This document shows positions 9,331 to 34,160 of a stretch of DNA of 64,000 nt, one piece after another. The translations under genes were made by a program, and so were the position numbers. A model generated the notes under the pieces. It was given only the letters and a program-made list of their open reading frames with translations. It did not search any database and was not told where the DNA came from. This stretch comes from Aradus depressus (Eukaryota; Arthropoda; Insecta; Hemiptera; Aradidae): assembly GCA_963662175.1 (NCBI GenBank), contig OY759216.1, forward strand, positions 34,117,087-34,181,086, in the 5' to 3' direction. How positions within the stretch are numbered: position 1 is the first letter of the stretch; each line of letters begins with the position of its first letter.

Positions 9331-9584
9331 TTCACATAGTCTTTTTATTTCGTATACAGCAATCTCGAAATTCATTATTGTCGAAATGCCTTAAAGGAGA
9401 AAAAAAAAAAACTGTATACAATTAATTTTATATACTTCTGTGAAATTTCGTCATTTCCTAATTGTCAGAAGAATGAAGCATAACACCGATTAATTGACAG
9501 ACAGCTTTTTCTTTGGGATGGGAAAATTATCCACCACAATTTTTTTTTTTTTTGTCTTAATAATGTTGGTCGCAACTGTTGCCA

Positions 9585-9700
9585 TTACGCAACAACCAGC
9601 TTCCAAGAGGACTTGATTGATAGTTGATGTCTTGATTGGCGTGAAAGAGGAAGGCCACCCAGCGGTAGCTCCTTAGGCACAAAATGAATTGAATGTTTTC
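9585..9700 (+). pseudogene. decayed transposase-like fragment
   Basis: One frame reads FQEDLIDS, a stop, then WRERGRPPSGSSLGTK. A sister fragment at 44930-45060 (minus) reads [20 protein letters not shown]. The RGRP-S patch near a C-terminus is reminiscent of piggyBac-type transposases, but that is a weak call; what is certain is that the two fragments share an origin. Confidence 0.4.
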
Positions 9701-10833
9701 TCTTTAGAACGTTAGGGACAGATAAGTCTCTTATTAAAAAGAAAATATGAAATGTTGACGTTGGATATTCTGTGTGGTGCTCAGAAGAATGTGGACTTGG
9801 AATACTAAAAGACCAATAATAAATGAATAAACCAGTTTATTATTAATATAGATATATATTTCAATAGGTGTTTATAAATACAATATGATATATAATTTTC
9901 AATTTACAATAAAGAATTACTTTACATTAACTACAATTTCCGATATACATAATAAAAAGCCTTAAGAACAAAAAAACCTAATAATATTTTTAGACAACAT
10001 AAACATTAGTAAATTCAAATATAAAAGTATCGGTTTTCTTCAAGAATTTAAATATATATATTTAACAATTCATTACTTCATTTAGAACGCCTATAATCGA
10101 TGTGTTTGTTATCTGGCACAATATAAATTTAAACATTTGAAACATTAGTTTAATTTTGCCGAACATTTAATATGACTTCGGCAATAAAGGATATTTTTAT
10201 GTGCAACAAATGAACTCGACGAAAGTAAAAAAAGAAAATACCAATTATGCATCGCAATTCCTTCGACAAATATATTTGTAACTAAAACAAATTAAAGCCT
10301 ATTAGATTAAAAATAAAAAAGAAAAGCATAAACAACTAAAATGCCATGACCATAAAAAAATTCACAAAGCCTAAGTATAAAGATTTTTTTCATTTACTCA
10401 TATTAAAATATAATGAAATAATTGTTCTTAAAGGTATTTTATAAGAATAAAATAATTAATATTCATAAAATACATTTATTTTGTAAAATTAATGTTTCAG
10501 GGGAGGGGAATAGTATTTATTCTAAATTAAAGTACATTATGTTAAATTGAGATGATAGCAGAAACAAAAAATAAAAAAGTCGAATATTCTATTCTTCATT
10601 GTAATATATTAAAACTCCAAAAAATGTATTATTGTCTAAATGAAGCACTTTAAATACATGAAATTATCTTTAAAAATATCAACTTTTTTCTAACAAAACA
10701 AAGTATAAAGAACTAGAGTTCAGTTTTGAGGCATATTTTACATATATGTATATAATGTGAACTTCATTTTGGAAAATCTTTTTGCATTAAAAAGAAAAAC
10801 CATCAATTAAGAATGTTTAACTCCACACAGGTT
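9701..10833. other. AT-rich region downstream of VPS4, including its probable 3' UTR
   Basis: No gene visible. Minus-strand AATAAA signals occur at several places (for example near 10474 and 10520), so the VPS4 mRNA end lies somewhere here. Confidence 0.5.
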
Positions 10834-22294
<11,461 letters not shown>

Positions 22295-23020
22295 AATTGA
22301 TGGAATTGAAAATCTGCAAAATAAATACAAAAATAACACTAAACTAGTTGAATAACATACATAATTTTATTTCAATCAAAATATTAATGAGACAAAAACT
22401 TTTTATAATGAGAAATACAGGCGTACATACGGTTCAATATAAGAAAAACTGTAGTAACAAAATGTTATTTCACGATCTCATATCTTCAACAAGCCTTGTT
22501 AACACGACATGGGTCGGGACTCAGTTGACACAATTTGATTGAATCGACGAAGAAAAACGAAGTAACGGTATTATACACTTTGAAACTACCATCATTAATT
22601 GTAGCTATTATCAATATAACTAAGTAATATAAAATTTGAATAATTCACATATCTTGTCAATTTAGCCTCTATGACTACTACCATAAGGGAACCAGCTGAC
22701 TATATCATCTGACATCGAAAATAGGTGGGAATGAACCATTGCTTCATCCTACATGTCAAAATTTATGCGTATTCCATTATGTTGTTTCATTTCGAATAAA
22801 TAATATAACCCTACAAAATTTTGACTTAAAGTAAACCTTTATTACAATAAAATGATGTAATCTATTTTGACATGCCTTGAAGTAGAAGGCAGAGGATTGA
22901 CAAGACGCATGCGTAGTGGTCAGTTGTAGTATCCAATATTCCGGGGTGTCGTGCGAAGTCTATAAGGTTTTTTTTTTTTTAAAGATTTAACTAATTTATT
23001 GGTTAATTTTTGTGCACATC
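22295..23020. promoter_or_regulatory. head-to-head interval between VPS4 and VAP (probable bidirectional promoter)
   Basis: Only 726 bp separate the two start codons, which point away from each other, so promoters and 5' UTRs of both genes must lie here unless there are remote first exons. Near the VAP side, 22870-22965 is GC-richer with a GACGCATGCGTAG palindrome resembling an NRF1-type site and ATCCAAT, a CCAAT-like motif. A TTTTGCAG at about 22312 on the minus strand could be an acceptor, so VPS4 may have an upstream non-coding exon. Confidence 0.6.
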
Positions 23021-26000
23021 ATGGCTAAAAGAGAACAGGTTTTAATCATTGAACCACAGCATGAACTCAAATTTCGAGGTATTTTTACATTATTTACTAG
23101 CCCTATACCGCCCTTCCAAGTGATAGTACACTTTAGTGTTAAACTAATTTATCTTATGAATATGTGTTTCTTGTTTTATGTTATTGTTTCAGGCCACAAT
23201 AACAACTACTCTTTTCTCATTTTCTGTGTATATGTTCAACTACTTAGTTTTGTCTTTCGTTTGAACTTGGAATGATTTATTGCATTTTAATGATGTTCAA
23301 CATTTCTGCAATATTTTTTGTCATCATTTTTATTTTATTTCAGGGCCATTCAAAAATATGAGCACAGCTCATCTAGTACTCAAGAATCCTACGGATTCTG
23401 TTGTTTGTTTTAAAATTAAAACAACTGCCCCCAAAAAATATTGCGTACGACCGAATTCCGGGATTGTGGTGCCCAAACAAACTATTATGGTTACAGGTAG
23501 GTTACTTCATTAATAAGAAGTTAGTGATTAGTCATTATCGGTTTTCTCACGGTTTATTGTTTGAGTTTTTTTTCCTTCTCAGGGCTCTGGAATTGTTCGA
23601 GCTCAAACTTATCTTAACAAAATGTTAATTTATATATTAATAAATTATATTTACTTCATGTGTTTTGTTATTTTTTAATACTATCATGTTAAATAAGGTG
23701 ATTCATCGTTTCTGTTTGTTTCTTGCAGTTTGTCTGCAGCCATTTGAATATGATCCAAATGAAAAAAGCAAACATAAATTTATGGTGCAAACTATGTTTG
23801 CTCCTGAGGGCGAATTTAATCTTGAAACATTGGTAAGTTTCTTTGTTCATCTAACAGTAAATCTGTTCGTTGGTATATATTTACTCAAATCACTTATTTA
23901 TTTATATTTGTTCATTCTCTTCAGTGGAAAGAAGCCAATCCTGACAGCTTAATGGATACCAAATTGAAATGTGTTTTTGAATTGCCAGTGGAAGGCGAGG
24001 CCGGAACATCAGTTCCTGACGCCTCCAATCGGGAAGAGACACAAAATAGCGGAGATTCTGTAAGTTTTTTTAAAAATATTTGTTTGTAATTTTCTTTGAA
24101 GAAATGAAAAAAAAACTAGTCCAAAATAAGTTGAGCTGCGAACTTTTTGGAATCCCGTCCCAGTTACCTACTGTTTCGTTAATTTAATTAACTATATTGA
24201 TTTTTGGCCTATGTTCTTCATTGTGTAAGCTTGTTTTAACTTCAGTAAGCTATATTTTATATGCTAGCTGTCCGATTATAATTTCTGAACCCTACAGTCT
24301 TTGTTAAGACTAGTTAAATGTGAACTAAATGTATGTAATGGTAAAGAATCGATGGCAGCGAATTTATTTAGTTTTCAATATATCGATGCTGCTTCACAAG
24401 AAAACGCATTTCTACTTTTAGTTCTCTGATCTATCGCCATGTTGGGTCATCATTGATCCTAGCAAGTCATGGTGTTTAAAAGGCCTACACAGAACATGAA
24501 AAGTACCTAAATAGGTGTTGAAATGTTTTGCGTGTGTAAAGTAGTGGAAATCATCTGGTTATAATAATGGTAACATTTTAAACAAATATATATATATTTA
24601 TATTTGAGGGCGCCGGTAGCTCAGTGGTATGCGTGCTTGCCTTCTGAGCTCAAGTTCCTTGGTTCGAAACCCGGCCGAGGCCCTTAGTTTATTTTATCTG
24701 GGAGGTAAAATAAACTTAAGCACGTCGTCCTTCGGACGGGACGTTAAGCGATGGTCCCGAGCCTGTATGATGTCAGGTACTCGTTAAAGACCCCTGCTCT
24801 AGGTGAATACAAATTTAGGGTAGGCAAAATTTAGGACTCCCACAGTAGAGTAGGGCTCATGTCCACCAGAGTGACGGAAGAGCGCTGAAAAGGGTGAACA
24901 TTTTCATTCACCACTGATTAGTAGTTCACTATATTGCCACAAGGACCGTTACCTGTTGAGCTGTTTTTGTTTGTATATTATTTTTCGTTATATGTATTTG
25001 TATGAATACTATTTTTCGCTGGTCGTCCGGTTTTTGGGATACATGACGACAACTGTCCTGAAATGTCATCAAACACATATATTTGGAACCGAAAACTGTT
25101 AGTTCTATCGAAAAATTGTTCCCTATCGGGGATTTGAGAGGATCAAAGCAATTAAAAGTACAGCCAGAGGTCCCAGGAACAGCCGTCTCTCCATCCATCT
25201 TTTAAGGTGCTTCGGATAGCTGTAAATGCTCCATAGTGCTTTCAGAATTTATCCGCCGGAGTTCCCAGAAGCGGCCGTCTCTTCATCCATCAATTCACAG
25301 AACTTTGTGAATTAGCTAGTGCTGTGGGGGCTCATTTTGGTTCTAACTTCGGTCAGCCTCTCAAACTTATAATTAATAATAGTTTGTTATTTGTAAGTTT
25401 GGACTTAATAGTTAAGGCACCATACTGTCCACAAGTCACATGATCTACCGTCCTTACATGATATTGCATTAGTTGTGATATTCGTATTATGTTGCTGTGA
25501 TGAGAATTAAGTTGATTGGATGATGGGATGTAAATCCAGCCTAACTATGTTACTGTCAAGTTCCAGCCTGTGAGAGACCCTTCTAATTACATACAATCTA
25601 CAATCCTAGTATGACTCACTGTTTGCCGTGACGTATTTTAGAACCAATCATGTTATATGTGCATTTCAAGTAGCCCCCACTTCATTTTTTGGCTACCTCA
25701 TCAATTACAAATGTTTATGAAAAAATACTATATTACTTGAAATATAATTTTATAAAGTTTCTTTTTTATCATTACGAATAACTTCTAAGAGAGAAACGTG
25801 GACATATTGTGAAAACGTTTAATTAATAAATAAAACAAACTTATTTTTGAAATATTTTATACATGCACTTGGTAGCAGTTTCGGTATTGCACTGTCAATA
25901 ATTAGATATAATAACTTTATTGCTTAGATATAAAAACTAAGTAAGTTTGCTGAGTGCGAACCCCGTCTTTACATCAAGTAAGGGGGTTGGAATTTTAATT

Positions 26001-29000
26001 TAGAAAACCCCATTAGCTATTTCTTTGATCTGAAATATTTTTTTTATGTTACTTATGATATATTATCAAATTATATTTGGGAAATAGACAATATTTCAAA
26101 AGGAAGTTTGTTTTATTTTTATTTTTATTAGGTGCAACTACTTCACGAGGCCATTAGCATTAGCACCAACACTACTATTATTATAGTACACATTGGGTTG
26201 ACATATTGTGGCTAGGGCTATCTCCCTGGGTGGCTCCAACTGGCAGAGTGGGGGGAGCATCCTGTCCAGCGCAACTCCGTCCTGGTAATGTGGCTCCTTC
26301 CAGCCTCCAGTCACCGTAGTAGGAGAGAGACTCTATCCCGGGGTTAGCTATTCCTCCACGGCTGTGTATGATGTTAATTAGTTATTGTGACTCTTGTGGA
26401 GATGAGACCACTCTGCTGTGGAAGTCCAACATTTTGTCTGCCCAGGTTTATTCACTTAGGTAGGGGTCTTTAACGAGTACCTGACATCGTATAGGCTCGA
26501 GACCATCACTTAACGTCCCATTCGAAAAACGGTGTGCTCAAGGTTTTTTCACCTCCTAGATAAAAAAAAAACCCAAGGAGTCGAACCCGCGATCTTGAGC
26601 TTAGTGTAGTAGACAAGCACGCTACCTTTGAGCTACCGGCGCCTTCATTGTATGATTGTTGTAGCCCAACATTGATCTATTGTCAGCCAAATTCTAATTT
26701 CGTTTATTTTATTCTTTAGTTGTACATGATCCATTTCCATTAGACATATTCTACACATGCCAGTTCCTTTATTTAAAAGTTTTATCACAATTTTTTATTA
26801 TTATTATTATTATTTTTTTTCAATTTTAAAGTTGGAAGGCATTTGACGTATTTTCATATTTTCAACTCAGTATAGGGCGTATTTAAAATAAACGATTGGG
26901 TAATCCATCGGAAATAACGAGAATTATTTTGATTGGCCATTTACGTATTTACTTATGGTGTTTAATTGGATGGAACCTGTGTGGATGGAGTATAAACTGA
27001 CCCTGTATTTTCGGCATGCGGCCCATGACGAAAATACAGGGTCATTTTTGCTTTCTCAAAAAATATTAATTATTTAACGTTTCGGACATTACTCCCATAG
27101 TCAGTGTAATATATATGTTTCTTAGGTTAACTTCTTTTTGTTAATCAGAATCTTCCTTTTATGGAACATATTTATAGGGTCGACATCCATCTTCGTAAAC
27201 CCAGTCAAAACTGCTCTCATGACGGGAGCAATGCCTGCAATGTTTGTTATTACTATTTTTTGAGAAAGCAAAAAATGAATGGGAGAGCTGATGCTGTAGT
27301 AATATATTGTCTATAAATTAAGAATCTCCTTACCCCCCCACCCAAAAAAAAAAAAAAAAAATGAAAATACATAGATCTAACCAAACAATTTGATTATTTC
27401 GCAGGAACGTGAAAGAGAGCTCTTTCGATAAGTAACTTTTTAGAATTATGGCTCCGACAAACATGGAGTTATGAATCTAAATAGTTGACTCATAATTTTT
27501 ACAAATACTCTTTACTTCTTGCTATTTCCCAAGTATAGTAGCCATCGAGTTTAGTAGCCTCCTCCGAAAGGACGGTAACCTGATAAGGAAGGAAGCCCTG
27601 GAAAAATCGATTATTCAGATGCTAAGATAATATCTATGAGACAGAACGGCATCGTCTCTCAATATCACACTATGTACTCTCTATACGCTCCCCAATCATA
27701 ACAGCTAAATTTTAAGAAGTTATTAGTTTTTTTTTTTTTCGAAGTTGTGGTTTAGCAATTGTGTTGCGCGATGATGTTGCAAAGTTGTGATTTGTAAACT
27801 GTTTTTATTTCTCTAGTTTATAAGTATAGAGAAGTATAATGAAAGTTGTCAAAATTGTGTTGCTAATATTGCAAAACAAAACTGAGGGAAACCGAACTTA
27901 TCAGTTTTCTTTTCAGGCCATAAAGATTAATTTAAGTGTCAAATAATCATTGGCATCAATTGTTATAAACATCTTCAATTTTGATTTTCTGAAGTCCTGG
28001 TTTGGGAGTCATGCTCACTTGTCTGTCCATGTATTAAAAAAATCATCCTGATTTATTGTGTGCTTTAATTTTTTATTAGCAACTCCATTATACAGATGAG
28101 TAAAATTAATTATAGCGTGGCTCCTATAATGACCGAAAAAAAAGAATCAGCTTATAATTCTGTTTGTTTTATTAATTTTGAGAATATTTACGTTCCTACT
28201 CCCATTTCTCTTATGAATAATTTCACACCCTCTCTCTCCCGTTTTAAATATCAATTTATTATATGTCAGTATATAGATAAGTCTGGATTATCGATATTCT
28301 GATCTATCATACCATCATTAGTATTAATTACTCCTTTAAACATACGGTAAAATACCAAATTAACATAACTATACAATTATTACAGTCTGTTGCAACACAT
28401 GCTGCATTTTAAATCATTGAATTTTTGATCGCATGGTTTGCGGGTTCGAAACTCGTTCGGAAGATAGTTTTATTTCGCAAATAGAATTCTCTCCAGGGGC
28501 TATGTGTTGCGTGAATAACCATTAACTCCGTTATAAGAGACATGGCTAATATTCATCGTACATAAAACCAATAAAAAAATTAATCAAAAAAAACTTTGAG
28601 TTTATTAATATTAAATAAGAAAACGACGGTAACATATTATAGCGAAATGACGTACTTTTAATAGATGTTGGTTTATTCATTTTATGGAAAGAATTAAATG
28701 GGGAATTCCTGTTCTGGGAAACTGTTTTATTTTGTTGGAGCTTTCGAATGACAACTCGTTTGATGTTCTAGCTAAAAATTGGGCTTTAAATTTTCGAACC
28801 AGAGACCTCGGACCTCATTTTAATGTTATCTAATAAGTATAATTATAAAGGGCATATTTTAACATAGTACTCAACTTTTATCAGGATTTTATTTCTGTAT
28901 CTGTAATATTTGTGTTCTTTAGTTTAACTTTTCCTTCTGTCGGTCAGAATCTTCCTTTTGATATAACATATTTATTGAGACGACTTCTATATTTAAACAT

Positions 29001-32000
29001 CTAGTCAAAACTTTTTTATCGTGTAAATATAATCGTAGAAGACGACTCATTAAATATGTAATAGGGAGATTCTGATTGACAGAAGGAATAGTTAACCTAA
29101 AGAATACATCTATATATGTATATGTATGTATTTATATATACGAGTCCACCAGAATCAAAACTCACAATATCCAAACATCAAAATTTTGGGAATTTGCCAA
29201 AAACCGCTCTCGACTACAATTTGCTTCGCTGGTTCTTGCATATGGTTTTTTTTTACATCCTGTTAGCACTTTAAAATGAAATGCATACAAAAAACGAATT
29301 TTTATATAGCGTTATAAAAATAAAACAGTAAAATTTCGGATAATGTTAGTTTTGAAAGCAATGTTTGGATAATGTGAGGTTTGATTCCCACCACATAGGA
29401 TAATGTTAGTTTTGTTGCCAACTTTCTCAAACATGTATAAATAAATCAAAACCATTCAACATTTTCAAATTCAATGTAAATTTATTGTTACAATTATTAC
29501 AACTTAAAATGATTTTTAAAAATGAAAAATTATTAAAATTGACACTTATAATTTTACATAAAGCATAGGTAATAACAACATTTTATTTAAAATAAAAACT
29601 ACAAAAAAAACAGCACAAAATAAAAAATAAACGATAACCTCTTTGGGCAGGATATGCTTGCAAATACTGCTTTCGGATTGGTTAAAAGACGCTTAGTGTC
29701 AGAACTAACATTATCCTGACTCCAACCCTCAGCTTCTAGGCCCATTAAACCTAGGTTATGGTGACTTTTGATTCTAACCAACGCCATATTTGAATTCAAC
29801 TCGAAAAATTGCAAAAATAACCACTGCCATCTCAATTTTGTTAATTTTGGATATTGTGAGTTTTGATTCTGGAGGACTCATATATAATCTGTCTGTATGC
29901 TTGTGTTTTATAGACTTCTAAACTTCGATCTGATTTTGTTCTTATGTTCGTCGAGTCACCGAGAAGGTTTAGAACATAGTTTTATCCCACCCTTACCCCA
30001 TCCCCGCATTTCGTGCATTCGCTTACCTTCCCGAAACTGTAATACTACTTTTTGAGAAGCAAAAATAAATGGTATAAATGATGCTGTAATAATATACTAT
30101 ATATGAATTTAGATTCTCCTTACATAACCCAAAAAGTAATTAATATTCCTGGTAATTTTAATTGTTTATCTAATTTTCATTGTGTTATAGACTAACAATA
30201 TACATATACTGTTATTAAGCTTTTGAAACCGGTCTAATAGAAACGTATCCATAGTTAAATCTATTCTGATAATGATTGCTAAATATCCTATATCGCTTGG
30301 ATTGGAAAGAACTGGAACAGATAAAAGTATTAAACATATTTGTTATAAATTACTATGATTTTTGCCATGGTGATTGGTATTTGTACATTGTATGCGATGT
30401 TTACACACTGAATTTTGCTTAGGAAAGCTCTCGAGAATGTCCGTTCTGAGATTGATCAGTATTAACGGATTATTTGTAGATGTATTTGCCAAACTTTGTC
30501 TGTATGTAATGAAAGGTATTTTTACATTTAGCATCGTTGATTGATGGATTGTCTGGAACTAGTGGTTTGTGTTTTTAAAAGAGGGTCTCGTACCTTTTTG
30601 TCTATTTTCGGAAATAGGCGTCAGTGGCTCTTAAGTATGCTGCATCCAAAGGAATCCTAGCTTAAATATGATCGATTTGCGTTAATAAGAATAGGATACG
30701 TCATAAGAATGTATACATTAAAATATAAATTAGATACATAAACAGCTATTACCTCTGACACACATGTGATTGATAATGGGCATCATCAGAATAAATAAAT
30801 ATATAATTAATTTCATTCTGGAAACAGGTTTAAAATTCATCATCTGAGAACATTTCTTATTTTCTACCTTTTACATTGTTCACTAACAGAGGGCAGAGAA
30901 TTTTGAACTAACTTAACAGACATCTTCGTAAAGGTGCCACTGTACGAGTGACTAGTTGTAATACCTGGCGTTGCCCAGGAAAATAATGATAGTCTACTTT
31001 TGTCAACATTCATGTACTTTCATACATTTCCTAAAACTTCCGTTAGATGTTTTCTTACAAATTTCAAAGTGCGGCTGAGAAAAATTTGATTTTCTTCGGT
31101 TTTATTCTGCTATGGTTCTCGAGTCTCAGTAATGGTGGCTCATTGAATAAACTGACCTCACTGAAAATTCTTCTCAGTCATACTGCTTCCTTCACAGCCA
31201 AACTTGCCGCAACATACTCTGTCTCAGTCGTTGAAGACAACACATCTCTGCTTCTTACTTGATTATGCAATTAGGTCTCCAGAGAATTAAAATAAAATCC
31301 TTGTTTCCACGTTAACCTGAAAATTTCCCGATTATAGTTCAAAGGGTGTAGAGAGAGAAACCCGTAATTTTATTTATATTGAAGTATTATTGGAGGCTGT
31401 GCTAATAACTGTCAGAACATTATTGATCAGTGAACTAAGAAGGGTGGGTTTGTATCATTATAATGAGAAAGAAATCTGGAACAGTACGTAATATGCTACC
31501 CTCTTCACAATCCTCCCTCCCATCAGGAACTATCCTACCCCTAGCATCAACTTAATCTAGCGGCTATACATAATTTTAATTATATCCTTCCCTTTTATAT
31601 CGTGGGTTCGACACCCGGTCTAGGTCTTTAATTTTCTTTTTCTGGGAGTTGAAAAAATCTTGAGCGGTCCCGAGCCTGTACGGTGTCAGGTATTCGTTAA
31701 AGATCCCCACTACCCTAAGTGAATAAACTGTAGAATTGAGTCGGGCTCTCATGTCCACCAGAGTGACGAAAGACGATATGATGTTGTAGTTAAAGCCTGA
31801 ACATGAGTCATACTAACTGGTAGTTAAAGTTGATATTAACAGTGACGGTTCTTACAGTACGCCAATTAGTCAAGAACAGCTACATATCGGCAGTTTACTG
31901 TTCATTAGTTTAGTGTTTTTGATGAAAGACTATTTCTCGAAAAGAGTAATACATAATCTACAAGTGCGCAAGTAGATAATGTATTACTCAGTTAAAAAAA

Positions 32001-34077
32001 AATGTTTCCTCAAAATATTTTTCGAGAAATTATTACATTAATATTTTGTTAGGTGTTTAATACTAGAAAGTATATAGTATTAATTAGAAACTTACAGCCT
32101 GTTATCACATTTTGTGGTGATTCATAGTTCTTCACTTCCATTCCTGATAAGATTACATTTATTTCAAAACATTAGTGCTTAATATATTTATTTACAAATA
32201 AGTTTTGAAAGAATGAGTATTTATTTTTAATTCTTTTATTTATTTTTCTTGTTCAGAACACCGTTCCAATCCCTGGTAAGGATAGGAATTAACCGTTCTT
32301 AGAAATATAAGTAGGAAATGGCCATAATACTTTTGCTCCTGATTTGAACTAGAACTAAGGCAAATTTATGACTAAATTTTATTGTATTTTTTATATTAAG
32401 TGGTGCACAAGATTAACGTTTGGAGGGAATGAAGGAAGTATAACGGGCAAATTTTGGTGTCGTACGGGACATAAAAATGGACATGATCCTTACACTAACT
32501 TCAAAATGTTCTAGAAACATTTGGCATAGATCGGCGGTTTCCAAACTGTCCCATGCGGGCACTTTCTGTTGCTATATATATTATGAGGTAGTTATTGTTA
32601 TTCATGCCCGGGCTTTAACTGCGAGGTCATATTGCCTACTACCAGAGCGCTCTTTGTATGTGATAGATGTGGGACGAGAGAAACAAAAAACGTTGTCTTT
32701 TCACTGTTTTTTTTTTTACCAACAGGTTTTACAGGTTTTCAACGCAACAGCGTCATCATCAGTGGTACATCCCACCCTCCAGCCTCTACACTGTACGGGT
32801 GGAATGTGCCACTGATGGTGACGCTGTTGCGTTGAAAACCGATGCTGGTCAAAAATAAAACAGCGGGAAGACAACGTCGCTTTGGTGGACGTAAGCCCGA
32901 CTCACCTATGGGAATGTTACTTACCCAGGTTTATTCATTTAAGATAGGGGTCTATAACGAGTACCTGACATCATGTAGGCTCAGGGCCATCGCTTAACGT
33001 CCATCCGAAGGTCGGCGTGCTCAAGGTTTTTTCACCTCCCAGATAAAAACCCCTAAGGGCCTCGGCCATGTTTCGAACCCGCGATCTTGAGCTCAGAAGA
33101 CAAGCACGCTACCTCTAAGCTACCATCGCCCGCTCATGATCTCTTGACATCTTGTCTTCGTTGTATTTCAATATTACTACACATTCAAAAATCAAAATGG
33201 AGTAATTTCTTGAACCCCCCTGTATAGACAAATGTTTCTTTTAAAAATTATTTCCAGATTATATTACGTGTTTATGTTACGTGTTATCTCCCACCTGCCT
33301 ATTTCATCGGCGTTATAATCCCTATCTACACCTATCCTTTCGTTTACGTAGTGTTGGTCCATTTTGTTATATAAGTCACTGTAGTGGCCATTATCATATA
33401 CGACGAAGCCTTATATAAAATTTTCCCTACAGAGGATATATTTTGAAGATATGATAAGATATTGTATATGACACTATAGAGCCATTGTTAAAGTAGTGTC
33501 TTAATAATAAATTATAGTATACATAAGACACAGTAGGTGAGATATAATGTAAAAGAACCGAAACAGTAGTTTCCCTATGTTGTTGTATAAAGATACTACT
33601 TTTTTTTATGATGTTGAGCAGCGCTATAAGAAATCTAAATTAAATTAATTCAGTCTAAAATATATGCACTATTTGATTTTCAGCCCAACAATACTGACGG
33701 TGAGTTGATTAAAGCAGCAAAGGAAATGAAGCATTTAAGAGAAGAAGAAAGCTCTCTACGTCAAGAAAACATTATTCTCAAGGTAATATTCTTCACGTTA
33801 GCTTCATAGAATGTGTGTGTTATCTTTATTGTCTCTTTATGATTCATTTTTCGTTTCATTAATCCGTTACTCAACATCTAAATTTTATCACTTATTATCT
33901 ATATATTTAATAGGCCAACTGTTTTTTTGTACGCGTAACTCCTCCAAAACTACTGGATCGATTTTGCTGATAGAGATATTGAGGGTATAGTATGTATACA
34001 ATATTTTGTTGTATGTATACAACACCATGTTGTGTTGGATAGCGCCAAATAGAAACACAAGTCTGAGAATACTCAGA

Positions 34078-34114
<37 letters not shown>

Positions 34115-34119
34115 ATTTG

Positions 34120-34160
<41 letters not shown>

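Noticed and set aside
22348..22542. 64-codon plus-strand frame in the VPS4/VAP interval
   Set aside because: No domain, no codon signature, and placed between two divergent promoters.
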